38,122 bases of DNA from assembly GCA_900319865.1 (NCBI GenBank), contig ONQD01000046.1:1-38122 (forward strand), written 5' to 3'. The notes beneath the pieces are model-generated. The model did no database searches and was not told the DNA's origin. It saw nothing but the letters and a program-made list of their open reading frames with translations. This stretch comes from an uncultured Bacteroidales bacterium. Lineage in GTDB: Bacteria > Bacteroidota > Bacteroidia > Bacteroidales > P3. The position numbers and the translations under genes are program-made. Within the stretch, counting starts at the first letter, position 1. Every line of letters begins with the position of its first letter. This document shows positions 1 to 8,043 of the stretch, in pieces.

Positions 1-78
1 CCATTCCGAACAGAGAAGTTAAGCCCTTCATCGCCGATGATACTGCACTGGTTTGTGGGAAAGTAGGCCGCCGCCAAT
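1..78 (+). rRNA. 5S ribosomal RNA, 3' part (5' end outside window)
   Basis: The first bases read as the conserved middle of 5S rRNA (CCATTCCGAACAGAGAAGTTA, the loop B/C region) and continue to the typical Bacteroidetes 3' end (GGGAAAGTAGGCCGCCGCC). The 5' third is cut off by the window edge. A strong terminator follows within a few bases, which fits the end of an rRNA operon. The exact 3' end is uncertain by a few bases. Confidence 0.93.
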
Positions 79-88
79 CTTTTACAGA

Positions 89-118
89 GGGAGTCTCATT
101 CGGGGCTCCCTTTTTTTG
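89..118 (+). terminator. Rho-independent terminator of the rRNA operon
   Basis: GGGAGTC at 89-95 pairs with GGCTCCC at 104-110 (one G-T pair), with an 8-base loop, followed by seven T at 111-117. It lies directly after the 5S rRNA. Confidence 0.88.
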
Positions 119-132
119 TTTTTGACTGGTCC

Positions 133-175
133 GATAGATTTGATAGATTTGATAGAGGGGATAGATTTGATAGTT
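133..175 (+). repeat. Short tandem repeat, GATAGATTT units
   Basis: The unit GATAGATTT or a close variant (GATAGAGGG) is repeated about four to five times between the rRNA terminator and the DUF6249 gene. It looks like a simple sequence repeat that could vary in copy number. No function can be read from it, and no clear Bacteroidetes promoter box is visible in the rest of this gap. Confidence 0.6.
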
Positions 176-318
176 TTTATTACTGGATGCTTTTCTTCTT
201 AGAATCTTTTTTTCTAAAAAACATCTTTTTCATGTCACATTTTGATACCATTTTACGTTTAATAGCTGAACTGGTTCAAAAAAGCAAACAAATGTATAAT
301 TCTTAAACAAATAGTATC

Positions 319-777
319 ATGACAGAAGATGTATTAGACCAATTGATTTGGTCACTGGAATCCACACTTCCCACTTTGGCATTTATCGCTTTGGGGATAG
401 TGGCTGTTGTCCTTGAATTCCGCAGAAAAAACAACGAATTAGAAAAGAGAAGTACCATTATTCAAACCGCCTTGGAAAAATGCGATGGTACTGTGCCAGA
501 TGAATTATTAAGAGCACTCAATAGTCCCAAACGCAGTCTCAAAATGCGTTTGCTCAACAAATTGTTATGGGGAATAATTTGCTCCCTGTTGGGTATTGGC
601 ATCATTATTGCCGTTTTAATCATTTACGATAAGGATTATTTCGAAGACGTCGCTGCGCTATTGGTCTTTGGTTTTGCTTTCTTTGCTGTCGGTGCAGGAT
701 TGTTGGCCTATTATTTTATTGCCCGCCGTGTGCTCCGCACTGAAATAGAAAAGGAAGAAAGGATGCTAAAAGACTAA
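319..777 (+). CDS. DUF6249-type small inner-membrane protein
   Basis: This 152-residue protein has three hydrophobic segments, at about residues 16-33, 83-102 and 111-134. A charged cytosolic stretch (about 34-80) contains an amphipathic element and the motif ALNSPKRSLK, and the tail is lysine/glutamate rich. The layout matches the DUF6249 family of Bacteroidetes, which commonly sits directly before an ECF sigma factor, as it does here: the sigma gene starts 9 bases after this stop. I infer a shared transcript and a role in the same membrane-linked signalling unit, perhaps as a partner or modulator of the sigma factor; no enzymatic motif is visible. The ATG at 319 has no clear ribosome binding site, which is normal in this phylum. 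The family call is by pattern recognition only. Confidence 0.7.
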   Translation: MTEDVLDQLIWSLESTLPTLAFIALGIVAVVLEFRRKNNELEKRSTIIQTALEKCDGTVPDELLRALNSPKRSLKMRLLNKLLWGIICSLLGIGIIIAVLIIYDKDYFEDVAALLVFGFAFFAVGAGLLAYYFIARRVLRTEIEKEERMLKD

Positions 778-786
778 ATTTGAGTA

Positions 787-1260
787 ATGACACGCGAACG
801 GTTTATCGAACATGTCACCGCCGAGCAGGAGCCTCTCCGAAGGTTCTTGCTTGGCCTTTGTGGTGGCAACCGCATGGAGGCCGACGACATCGCGCAGGAA
901 ACTCTCATCAAGGCCTATCTGGCTTCGGACAGCTATGTTGAGCATTTCAAATTCTCCACTTGGCTCTTCAAGATTGGCTACCACACATTCCTTGACCATC
1001 AACGTCAGTCCCAACCACTTCTCTATCCGCTCGACGACACTCTTCCCGGCGGCATCCCTTCCGACACGGCTTTTGCCTACGAAGACCTCTATCAAGCCAT
1101 CAACGCTCTCCCTGTCAAAACCCGTTCGGCCATCCTGCTTTATTACATCAATGGCTATTCAGTTCTCGAAATATCACGCATCATGGGCTCTACCCCTTTC
1201 GCCATAAGGAAGCAGCTCTCCCGCGGACGCGAACAATTACGTAAACTCATAAAGCAATGA
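787..1260 (+). CDS. ECF-type RNA polymerase sigma factor
   Basis: This protein of 157 residues has the two-domain layout of extracytoplasmic-function sigma-70 factors. Region 2 (about 10-80) includes the core-binding motif DDIAQETLIKAYLA and the FSTWLFKIGYHTFLDH segment that contacts the -10 element. Region 4 (about 100-155) has the helix-turn-helix LPVKTRSAILLYYINGYSVLEISRIMG followed by a basic recognition helix. Both regions are intact. The gene lies between the DUF6249 membrane protein and a small two-helix membrane protein whose ATG overlaps this stop codon, so the three are very probably co-transcribed. The overlapping product may act as the anti-sigma factor. The regulon is not visible in the window. 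Confidence 0.92.
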   Translation: MTRERFIEHVTAEQEPLRRFLLGLCGGNRMEADDIAQETLIKAYLASDSYVEHFKFSTWLFKIGYHTFLDHQRQSQPLLYPLDDTLPGGIPSDTAFAYEDLYQAINALPVKTRSAILLYYINGYSVLEISRIMGSTPFAIRKQLSRGREQLRKLIKQ

Positions 1261-1652
1261 AAAACGACCCATACATCAAAGAACTCTTCAACAATTATCA
1301 CCCCCAACTCAGCGACAGCGGGGAGTTCATGCAGCAATTGACCCGCAAGCTTGACACCGTTGAGCAGGTCCGAAGCTACTGTCAGCACGAACGTCGTCGC
1401 CTGCGCCGCTCCTTTGTCGTCGCTTTCCTCTCCGGTATCCCTGTCGGCATTGCCATGACTGTCTTTTTCTTCTTCCATCCGTTGTCTCTGCATCTTACGG
1501 CTCCTTTTTGGACATCGCCGCTGCTCCGTTTTTTTGCTCACAACGCCTCCATGCTGATCTCCGGGCTTGTAGTCATATCCTTGTCGGCGGGCGTTGCATA
1601 CATCTGCACTCTTTTCTACAATCTCTTCTCCTCCCATACATCCCCAACGTAA
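1257..1652 (+). CDS. Small two-helix membrane protein, possible anti-sigma factor
   Basis: The start codon overlaps the stop of the ECF sigma gene (ATGA), a strong sign of translational coupling. The 131-residue product has a soluble, charged N-terminal half (1-50) with the sequence RKLDTVEQVRSYCQHERRR and two hydrophobic segments at about 52-73 and 97-123. This is the general design of cytosolic-domain/membrane-anchor anti-sigma factors, and position supports it, but no HxxxCxxC zinc-binding motif or other named anti-sigma signature is present. The anti-sigma role is inferred from gene order and topology only. It could equally be an uncharacterised membrane protein regulated along with the sigma factor. 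Confidence 0.6.
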   Translation: MKNDPYIKELFNNYHPQLSDSGEFMQQLTRKLDTVEQVRSYCQHERRRLRRSFVVAFLSGIPVGIAMTVFFFFHPLSLHLTAPFWTSPLLRFFAHNASMLISGLVVISLSAGVAYICTLFYNLFSSHTSPT

Positions 1653-1735
1653 AATAATCTCTTCCCCTGCAATATAAAAGCAGGGTTCCGCGTTATTATA
1701 CTAAAAAGTACATCAGACTGAAATCAACATTTGAT

Positions 1736-2290
1736 ATGCAAAAGTTTATACTATTTTCCATTCTTTTGGCTGTGCTGGTCTCCTGCGGCCATCCAACTTC
1801 TGATAAATCATCCCAATTCACATCTCACGAGGTGAAAACTTTCCGCCTGTCCGACTCCTCGACACTTCGTCTGAGTAGAAACACCGCCGACAGCAACCTC
1901 ATCACGCTTTCCCTACTCTACGAAGACGGCTCCATCGATGCACTTATGGGCATAAGCAACAAGGACTTCATCCTTTCGGACAATGGCGACATCCTTTTCG
2001 ACACTGTCTGTCTCTACAAAGACGACACCTCCTACATCCTTCGTCTCTTCGACATTTCTTCCACCTACGGTGCCGAAACCTGGTATGTCCTCTCGCCCTA
2101 CTATAGCGGCATGCCCGACGGCCCCTGGAACATGTATTGCCTGCCGTTCGACCGCATGAACCTTCGCGACGTGGACGGTGACGGCGTCTCCGAAATTGTC
2201 GCCTACTCAGTCTCCAACCGTTCCGACAGCACAGTCTACTCGTTCCACAAAGGCGTTTGCACTCCCGTCGCCTCCCCCTCCGCGAAATAA
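1736..2290 (+). CDS. Uncharacterised lipoprotein
   Basis: The 184-residue product begins with a lipoprotein signal peptide (MQKFILFSILLAVLVSC, lipid-modified Cys about residue 17). The mature part has no family I recognise with certainty. Near the C-terminus it carries DVDGDGVSEIVAYS, an acidic calcium-loop-like motif of the kind seen in FG-GAP/VCBS-type repeats, here as a single copy. The protein is rich in short beta-prone stretches and Asp/Ser. It follows the sigma-factor cassette after an 83-base gap that holds a small hairpin (CCCTGC 1665-1670 with GCAGGG 1680-1685), so it may or may not belong to the same transcript. It should sit on the periplasmic side of a membrane or on the cell surface. 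Confidence 0.75.
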   Translation: MQKFILFSILLAVLVSCGHPTSDKSSQFTSHEVKTFRLSDSSTLRLSRNTADSNLITLSLLYEDGSIDALMGISNKDFILSDNGDILFDTVCLYKDDTSYILRLFDISSTYGAETWYVLSPYYSGMPDGPWNMYCLPFDRMNLRDVDGDGVSEIVAYSVSNRSDSTVYSFHKGVCTPVASPSAK

Positions 2291-2349
2291 TAATTCTGCC
2301 CACCCCAAGCCCCGACTGCAACACTTTTTTCGCCCAAGATTATTCTCAT

Positions 2350-2382
2350 TTTGCTATATATGGAAAAAAAAGCGTATCTTTG
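2350..2382 (+). promoter_or_regulatory. Bacteroidetes-type promoter for the DUF3078 gene
   Basis: The -33 box TTTG is at 2350-2353 and the -7 box TATCTTTG at 2375-2382, with a 21-base spacer. This fits the Bacteroidetes sigma-ABfr consensus (TTTG, 19-21 bases, TAnnTTTG). The start codon of the next gene is 55 bases downstream. Confidence 0.85.
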
Positions 2383-2436
2383 CAAAATAATTTAATCCTT
2401 TTTTCAAGTTGAATAAACAATAATATAACAAGCTAT

Positions 2437-3513
2437 ATGAAACGTATTTTTATTCTCTGTGCAACCCTCTTGCTGGTTGCTTCCGTAGCCTCGGCTCAAG
2501 ATGAATCATCGTCCAACCTGTTCCAGGGCAAGTGGACCACATCATCAACCCCCGCCCTCAAAGCCAGTGAATACTTCTTCAACAACTGGGCCAAAACCGG
2601 TAACTCTCAAATCGATGTAACTGCTACATTCTTCGGCAACTACAAGTACACTCACCCCAAGTTCGTTTGGGACAATATCGCCGACCTCGCCTACGGCTAT
2701 GCATGGCAGGACCTCGACAACTCCACTGAAGGTGGCCTTTTCGAAACCCGCCGCAAGAGCAACGATAAAATCGACCTCTCCTCATCCATCTCCTGGAATG
2801 CCTACAAAGGATGGGGCGCCAGCTTCTCCGCCAACCTCAAAACCCAGTTCGGCGCTGGCTACGAGTACACAGGCATCGGCACAGAACAGTGTTCAACTAT
2901 TGTTTCCAACTTCTTTGCCCCGGCCTACCTCACCACTGCTCTCTCCTTCGAGCTCAAGAAAACCGACTGGTCGATATCCCTCTCTTTCCTGACCGGCAAG
3001 ACCACCTTTGTCTACAATGACGACTTCATTGCCGAAGGCCGCAACTTCGGTGTTTTGCAGAGCAAAGATTTCAATGCCGACAAACCTGAAACCTTCACTC
3101 ATGCCCACTTCGCCCTTGGTTCGTATGTCAAGGCCCAGTATCTGAAAAAGGACATTCTGAAGAATCTCGACCTCTATGCCCGTATCGAACTCTTCTACGA
3201 CTATGCCAAACCCAAGAACATGGCGTGGGGCAACATGGAGGAGGATTCCCGATACACCCTTCGCGGAAAAGAGACTTTCGAACAATTGTCAAAATACAAC
3301 TGGTTGAAGAAACGTGCCTTCGAGACCGACCTCGACTTCGAGCTCAAACTCGACTACCGTCTGGCATCCTTCATCTCCGCCAACTTCGCCCTCAACCTCA
3401 AGTGGGACACCGACTATAGCGGTATGGGCAATTGGGGCCACTGGCAAGTCTATCAGATGGCCGGTGTTCAGTTCTTCCTCAACTGGAAGACACCCAAAGC
3501 CTCTGCCGAATAA
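2437..3513 (+). CDS. DUF3078 outer-membrane-associated protein
   Basis: This 358-residue protein has a cleavable signal peptide (residues 1-20, ending ASAQ) and beta-rich, aromatic repeats such as W-N-x-I-A-D-L-A-Y-G-Y and the motif TQFGAGYEYTG. Together these match DUF3078, a Bacteroidetes family predicted to form an outer-membrane beta structure. Alternating hydrophobic/polar strands run to the C-terminus, which ends in a strand-like segment containing FFLNWK. No substrate or partner is known for the family. It has its own promoter (2350-2382) and terminator (3554-3592), so it is probably a single-gene transcript. Codon usage is C-rich at third positions, like the neighbouring genes. Confidence 0.85.
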   Translation: MKRIFILCATLLLVASVASAQDESSSNLFQGKWTTSSTPALKASEYFFNNWAKTGNSQIDVTATFFGNYKYTHPKFVWDNIADLAYGYAWQDLDNSTEGGLFETRRKSNDKIDLSSSISWNAYKGWGASFSANLKTQFGAGYEYTGIGTEQCSTIVSNFFAPAYLTTALSFELKKTDWSISLSFLTGKTTFVYNDDFIAEGRNFGVLQSKDFNADKPETFTHAHFALGSYVKAQYLKKDILKNLDLYARIELFYDYAKPKNMAWGNMEEDSRYTLRGKETFEQLSKYNWLKKRAFETDLDFELKLDYRLASFISANFALNLKWDTDYSGMGNWGHWQVYQMAGVQFFLNWKTPKASAE

Positions 3514-3553
3514 TACCGAATCCGTGCCCTTCTGCCGGACTTCGTAACAGCAT

Positions 3554-3592
3554 GCAGGGCAGTGCCTACCAATCCGCTGCCCTGCTTTTTTT
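3554..3592 (+). terminator. Rho-independent terminator after the DUF3078 gene
   Basis: GCAGGGCAG (3554-3562) pairs perfectly with CTGCCCTGC (3577-3585) and is followed by a run of seven T. Confidence 0.92.
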
Positions 3593-3657
3593 ATAATATA
3601 CTATCACAAATGATTAGATAAAACAATATTCAGTAACGACACAATAGCTGCAATATA

Positions 3658-4872
3658 ATGAAAAAACTTCTATCCCTTTCCCTTTTGGCGTTCGCACTCG
3701 TGCAGATGGCTTGCCAGCACACCCCGCAAAACTCCATGACCTACCGCCCATTGGGCAACACAGGCCTTTCGGTAAGTGAAATCAGCATAGGCTGTGGTGG
3801 ATTCGAAAAACTCGATTCGGCTGGCTCCATTGCCTTGATGGACATGGCATTGGATAGCGGCATCAACTACATCGACATCTACGATGCCAACCCCAAAACC
3901 CGCTCCAACATCGGTGCAGCCCTCAAAGGCCGCCGCGACCGCATGATTATCCAGGCCCATATCGGCACCATTTTCAAGGACGGGCAGCACACCCGCACCC
4001 GCGACCTCGAGGAAACCAAGCAGGGTTTCGAAGACCTCCTCCAGCGTCTGGGCACCGACCACATCGAAGTGGGCATGATTCACATCACCGATAGCCCCGA
4101 GGAGTGGAACGAACTGGAAGGCAGCCCCTACCTCGACTATGTTTTCCAACTCAAGAAAGAAGGCAAAATCAAGCACATTGGTGTCAGCAGCCACAACGCC
4201 GAAGTGGCGCTCATGGCTGCACGCAGCGGCTGGATTGAAGTCATCATGTTCTCGCTCAACCCCGCTTTCGACCGCCTCCGTGGTGGTGCCACCCCTTGGG
4301 ACGAGGGTGCCATGGACAACCTCCAGGCCGGCATCGACCCCGTGCGTGTTGAGTTCTACGACTATTGCGCCACCCACCATATCGCGGTCACCGTCATGAA
4401 AGCCTTCGGCGGTGGTGGCCGCCTGCTCGACCAGAAAACTTCGCCCCTCGGCGTCGCCTTCACCCCCGAGCAGTGTATAGCCTACTGCCTTGCCAAGCCC
4501 TGCATCGCCACCTGCATCCTCGGCATCGACAACACCGACGAGCTCTTGGCCGACCTCCACTACCTTCATGCCACCGAGGCCGAGAAAGACTACACTACCG
4601 TCCTGCAGCCTGCACAGGCAGCCAAGGGCGGCGACTGCACCTATTGCAACCACTGCTCCCCCTGCCCACAGGGCATCCCCATCGCCCGCGTCAACGAACT
4701 GCTCGATAAGGCACAGACCCAAGGCCTCACCCCCGAGCTTAAACAGCAATACGAAGCCCTTTCGCATCACGCTTCCGAGTGTACCCATTGCGGCAGCTGC
4801 ATGTCGCGTTGCCCCTTCGGTGTTGATGTTCCCGCCAAAATGGACGAGGCCAAGCAAGTTTTCGGCAAATAA
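3658..4872 (+). CDS. Aldo/keto reductase with two C-terminal 4Fe-4S motifs and a lipoprotein-type signal
   Basis: Residues 28-320 form an aldo/keto reductase (TIM) barrel, starting with the usual YRPLGNTGLSVS and including YIDIYDAN (active-site Asp/Tyr region) and IKHIGVSSHN. The C-terminal part has two cysteine clusters: C327-C330-C333-C336 and C375-C378-C381-C385, the ferredoxin-like pattern of the Fe-S aldo/keto reductase subfamily, which is normally cytosolic and starts near MxYRxLGxTG. Here the reading frame begins 26 residues earlier with a clean lipoprotein signal (MKKLLSLSLLAFALVQMAC). The internal ATG at 3736 would give the usual cytosolic form. I favour 3658 because the leader is a coherent type II signal peptide. 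The substrate is unknown. A terminator follows at 4901-4932. Confidence 0.88.
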   Translation: MKKLLSLSLLAFALVQMACQHTPQNSMTYRPLGNTGLSVSEISIGCGGFEKLDSAGSIALMDMALDSGINYIDIYDANPKTRSNIGAALKGRRDRMIIQAHIGTIFKDGQHTRTRDLEETKQGFEDLLQRLGTDHIEVGMIHITDSPEEWNELEGSPYLDYVFQLKKEGKIKHIGVSSHNAEVALMAARSGWIEVIMFSLNPAFDRLRGGATPWDEGAMDNLQAGIDPVRVEFYDYCATHHIAVTVMKAFGGGGRLLDQKTSPLGVAFTPEQCIAYCLAKPCIATCILGIDNTDELLADLHYLHATEAEKDYTTVLQPAQAAKGGDCTYCNHCSPCPQGIPIARVNELLDKAQTQGLTPELKQQYEALSHHASECTHCGSCMSRCPFGVDVPAKMDEAKQVFGK

Positions 4873-4900
4873 ATACTTAACTTTTCATATCTTTCTTTTT

Positions 4901-4932
4901 GCAGCCGGTCCATGTGGCCGGCTGCTTTTTTT
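4901..4932 (+). terminator. Rho-independent terminator after the aldo/keto reductase
   Basis: GCAGCCGG (4901-4908) pairs with CCGGCTGC (4918-4925), followed by seven T. Confidence 0.92.
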
Positions 4933-5090
4933 ACCTTCCACAATCTTCCTAGCCCTAAATAATGTTATTTTGTGCAGTAAGGTTAACATAATCTTACTAA
5001 GAGGTGACAAAGGGGTGAATATATAGCGAAGCTAGAGGGGATATTGTTGCCACAGTGACATCAAACAGAAACAACCCCACACTAAAAAAG

Positions 5091-5124
5091 AATCAACCCC
5101 GCACTTGGTTGTGTGGGGTTGATT
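5091..5124. repeat. Long hairpin next to the intergenic repeat
   Basis: AATCAACCCCGCAC (5091-5104) pairs with the segment 5111-5124 over 14 positions (one G-T pair), leaving a six-base loop. There is no T run on either side, so it is not a standard terminator. The CCCC/GGGG core resembles the central hairpin of the adjacent 5131-5259 repeat, which suggests a related or eroded element. Confidence 0.75.
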
Positions 5125-5130
5125 GTTATT

Positions 5131-5259
5131 AAAGGAACTTCTAATAATTCTCTTTTGAGAGCGCGTCCCTCCGGGACGCTGTTTCTATGTTGATTATTAT
5201 CCCCACACTACGTGCGGGGTTATTGAGAGTGTGCCTCTTCGAGGTTAATAGAAGTCCCC
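5131..5259 (-). repeat. Hairpin-rich intergenic repeat, copy A
   Basis: This ~129-bp element is the reverse complement of nearly the same sequence found at 35059-35190 and 38000-38122. It begins AAAGGAACTTCTAATAA and ends TTAATAGAAGTCCCC, so its two ends are imperfect inverted repeats. Between them lie four small palindromes: CTCTTTTGAGAG, GCGTCCCTCCGGGACGC, the CCCCACACTACGTGCGGGG stem, and CCTCTTCGAGG. It starts 27 bases past the stop of the BspA-like gene and could also end that transcript. No coding capacity is evident; the frames that cross it are artefacts of the repeat. Confidence 0.85.
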
Positions 5260-5285
5260 TTAAGAAGCCTTGCTATTTCGGAGGG

Positions 5286-7685
5286 CTAGTGGACCACAAT
5301 TTTCTGCGGGGTGCTGCTTCCTATCTGAATGAGGTAAACTCCGGCGGCGGGCAGGTAGACGGAGAAGGGTTCAGGCACATTGGGCTGAGAGGAGATAAGT
5401 TTGCCCATGATGTCGAATACGCGCACGTGCTGCCCCTCGGCACCGTTGACCACAAGGCGGTTGCCCTCTTGCGAGTAATGTGTCGGGTGGAGTAGGGGAG
5501 AGTCGATGCCCACGTTCTCCTCGAAATGGGCGGTTATGATGGTGTCCTGTGTGACCACAAGCTGGCGGGGATTATCTGTGTTGCCGTCGCTCCATGCCGT
5601 GAAATGATAGCCAGGGTTGGCATTGGCTGCAATTGTTGCCGTGCTGCCATTGGCGCAGGAGGGCTCTTCCAGCACCTCGACCACGCCCATTTCCGAATTC
5701 TCGGTCTCCACAGTCAGGGTGTCCATCACCACCTCTATGAAGTTGGAGAAGTAACTCCAGCTTGAATCGTACGATTCCATGCTGCCGCAGGGGATATAAA
5801 CGGGCACAGTGTCGGCTATGCCTGCAAACACATTTGAGCCCAATGCAGGTGCCACCCTGCTTTTCGAGATGATGTTGGGCGAAATAATAATAGGCTCAGA
5901 ACCTGTCGGTACGCCATCTTGATAAAGAATACGCGTTCCGAAACGTGAAAAAGCATCTGCCGGTATCCAACGCACATTCTCTCCTATCACCAATTGGGTA
6001 ATGTTCGTGTCATAATAAAATGCACTGGATAAAAGGCAGCTATCTGCCTCATAGTAAAGGCTGGTAAGGCCAGTACAAGCACTAAAAGCCCCACTGCCAA
6101 TTTCCCTAATCAAATTAGGTATTGTCAGCGAAGTGAGACTGGTGCATCCTCTAAATGCGTGATTAACTATCAAGGCAGGAGCATTGGGCAATTTCACCTC
6201 CTGGAGATTTGTACACCCGGCAAAGGCCCCCATTCCAATAAAAGTGACGGAATCGGGAATGATTATGGAAGTGAGGCCTGTGCATCTTGCAAAAGCGTAA
6301 AATGCAATCCAGGTGAGGGAATTGGGTAAATTTACCGAGAGAGGACCTCTGCAATCAGAAAAGCCAGGAGAATAAATATCGGTGACAGTATTGGGAATGG
6401 TTACTGAATCAGCCCCTATCCTGTAGGCATCTCCAATATAAACCTGAATGGCGGTTTTTGTGCTGTCTGTATAAACTATTCCGTTTTCAATGTAGCCATT
6501 TATTGATTGGGCTCCCCAAGTTTCCAGAATCGGTGTTCCTTCATCATATCCAGTTGTGTCTAAGGCACTTCCATAATATGTCACATGTCGTACACCATTT
6601 TCTGTTATATCTCCACCGAATGCTAATAGTTCAATCGTATCGACAGAGTTCGGTATCGTCAAGGAGGCAATTCCTGTGCAATTAGTGAATGCATGAGAAC
6701 CAATCTTTGTGACAGTATTGGGTATCGTCACAGAGGTGAGGCCTTCGCATCCATAAAACAATGCTGGCTCAATCGTGGTGACCGAATTGGGTATCGTCAT
6801 CGAGATGAGGTTTTTGCATTCATAGAATGCTGACGCTCCAATAGAAGTGACCGAATTGGGTATCGTCATCGAGGTGAGGTTTTTGCATTCAGAGAATGCT
6901 GACGCTCCAATAGAAGTGACCGAATTGGGTAACGACACGGAGGTAAGCCACGAACAGCTATAGAATGCGCCAGGGCCAATAGTGTCAACGGTGTTCGCTA
7001 CAGTCACAACTGTGTCATGCCCAATGTATGCCAACAGCGTTGTCTCCGTACTGTCGGAATAAATAAAATCATTGTCCTGATAGCCATTCATTGAAATTGC
7101 GCCCCAAGGCCCGCCAGTTGCGGTGCCATGGTATTCGATATGCTTCACTAAATAGAAAGCTCGATCGCCAATCGTGGTGACAGAACTGGGAATTGTAAGT
7201 GACGTAAGGCTTGTGCAAAAACTGAAGGCTCCCCTTTCTATTGAGGTGACGGAATTAGGTATCGTCACAGAGGTAAGGCTTGAACAACCTGCGAAAGTGC
7301 TAAGTTCAATTGATGTGATGGAATTTGGCATGGTAACTGACGTGAGGTCTTCGCATTCTTGAAAAGCAGCACGTCCAATCGAAGTGACGGAATTGGGTAT
7401 TGCCACTGAGGTGAGGCCTTTGCATCCCAAAAAAGCCATTATTCCAATCGAGGTGACGGAATAGGTATTTCCGCCGTAGGTGACAGTGCTGGGAATGGTA
7501 AGGTTCCCCAAAGGTTGTGTGTTATCAAACCCTACCACAGATACGGTGGTGTTGGTCACCGTGTCGATTGTGTAGAAGAGCGTCTGGCCGGATGGTGTCA
7601 CGGCACTGAAATCGTAGGTCTGGGCTTGCGCAAATTGTAGTCCTGCGAGTAGCAGGAGAATGATAGATAGTAGTTTCTTTTTCAT
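5286..7685 (-). CDS. BspA-like leucine-rich-repeat surface protein with T9SS sorting domain
   Basis: The 799-residue protein has a signal peptide (1-22, ending QAQ). A long array of about 22-24-residue LRR_5 (BspA/TpLRR) repeats of the form LTSVTIPNSVTSIGxxAFxxC fills roughly residues 75-600. A single glycine/aromatic repeat of the InlB-B type (PGYHFTAWSDG) lies near 685-715, and a type IX secretion type A sorting domain near 725-799 contains VRVFDIMGKLI and GVYLIQIG. Such proteins are exported across the outer membrane and bind host or matrix proteins. A fragment repeated in the middle (GGPWGAISMNGY, then ETWGAQSINGY) shows that a larger module of the array has been duplicated. Copy A of the repeat family follows the stop. 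Confidence 0.9.
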   Translation of the reverse strand: MKKKLLSIILLLLAGLQFAQAQTYDFSAVTPSGQTLFYTIDTVTNTTVSVVGFDNTQPLGNLTIPSTVTYGGNTYSVTSIGIMAFLGCKGLTSVAIPNSVTSIGRAAFQECEDLTSVTMPNSITSIELSTFAGCSSLTSVTIPNSVTSIERGAFSFCTSLTSLTIPSSVTTIGDRAFYLVKHIEYHGTATGGPWGAISMNGYQDNDFIYSDSTETTLLAYIGHDTVVTVANTVDTIGPGAFYSCSWLTSVSLPNSVTSIGASAFSECKNLTSMTIPNSVTSIGASAFYECKNLISMTIPNSVTTIEPALFYGCEGLTSVTIPNTVTKIGSHAFTNCTGIASLTIPNSVDTIELLAFGGDITENGVRHVTYYGSALDTTGYDEGTPILETWGAQSINGYIENGIVYTDSTKTAIQVYIGDAYRIGADSVTIPNTVTDIYSPGFSDCRGPLSVNLPNSLTWIAFYAFARCTGLTSIIIPDSVTFIGMGAFAGCTNLQEVKLPNAPALIVNHAFRGCTSLTSLTIPNLIREIGSGAFSACTGLTSLYYEADSCLLSSAFYYDTNITQLVIGENVRWIPADAFSRFGTRILYQDGVPTGSEPIIISPNIISKSRVAPALGSNVFAGIADTVPVYIPCGSMESYDSSWSYFSNFIEVVMDTLTVETENSEMGVVEVLEEPSCANGSTATIAANANPGYHFTAWSDGNTDNPRQLVVTQDTIITAHFEENVGIDSPLLHPTHYSQEGNRLVVNGAEGQHVRVFDIMGKLISSQPNVPEPFSVYLPAAGVYLIQIGSSTPQKIVVH
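6780..6917 (-). repeat. Two nearly identical 69-bp units inside the LRR array
   Basis: 6780-6848 and 6849-6917 differ at only two of 69 positions as read by eye (G/A in CGAGRTGAGG and T/G in TTCAKAGAAT). Each encodes one LRR_5 repeat. The other repeats of the gene are more diverged, so this pair is a recent duplication that could expand or contract by slippage. Confidence 0.85.
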
Positions 7686-7749
7686 GTTGTGTGTGTTTTG
7701 TTTGTATGTCAGTTGCTTGTAGGCATCTTACGCTCGATGTCTACAAGTG

Positions 7750-7757
7750 CAAAGATA
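7750..7757 (-). promoter_or_regulatory. -7 promoter box for the BspA-like gene
   Basis: CAAAGATA on the plus strand reads TATCTTTG on the minus strand, 65 bases before the start codon. A matching -33 TTTG is not clear. The rest of the 7686-8043 gap is AT-rich, and I see nothing else in it that I can name; the upstream half presumably holds the fic promoter. Confidence 0.65.
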
Positions 7758-8043
7758 CACTTTTTTTACAATCTGATAAAGAAAAAACTGTCGAGAGGTC
7801 TTACTTTACACCTTTACCTAATAGAACAATTCCTCATAGGCAAGTGAAGAGTGCTTTGGTTGATATGTGTTAAATACATCTTGTAAGGTGGTATGATGCT
7901 ACCTTTTTAAGTGGTATTTAACTAAAGTTAGTTTCTTTATTTAAGAAGAATTAACGGATTGATTGCAATACATATCCCTATTTGGCGTTATTTTGCAAAT
8001 CATCGTTTAAAGGAATTGAGGTAATCATAGAAACAACAGAATT

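Noticed and set aside
3670-4857. A 395-codon frame antisense to the aldo/keto reductase
   Set aside because: It mirrors the real gene almost end to end, has no domain, and exists because C-rich codons give few stops on the other strand. The same applies to the long antisense frames at 32996-34261 and 16384-17280.
5131-5259. CRISPR array or insertion sequence
   Set aside because: The repeats are single, far apart, of 130 bases, without spacers, and carry no transposase. Neither fits.
5187-5495. Short frames beginning MLIIIPTLRAGLL at 5187 (+) and 35134 (-)
   Set aside because: The same first residues appear in both because they are read through repeat copies A and B; after that the sequences differ. 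Repeat-derived artefact.
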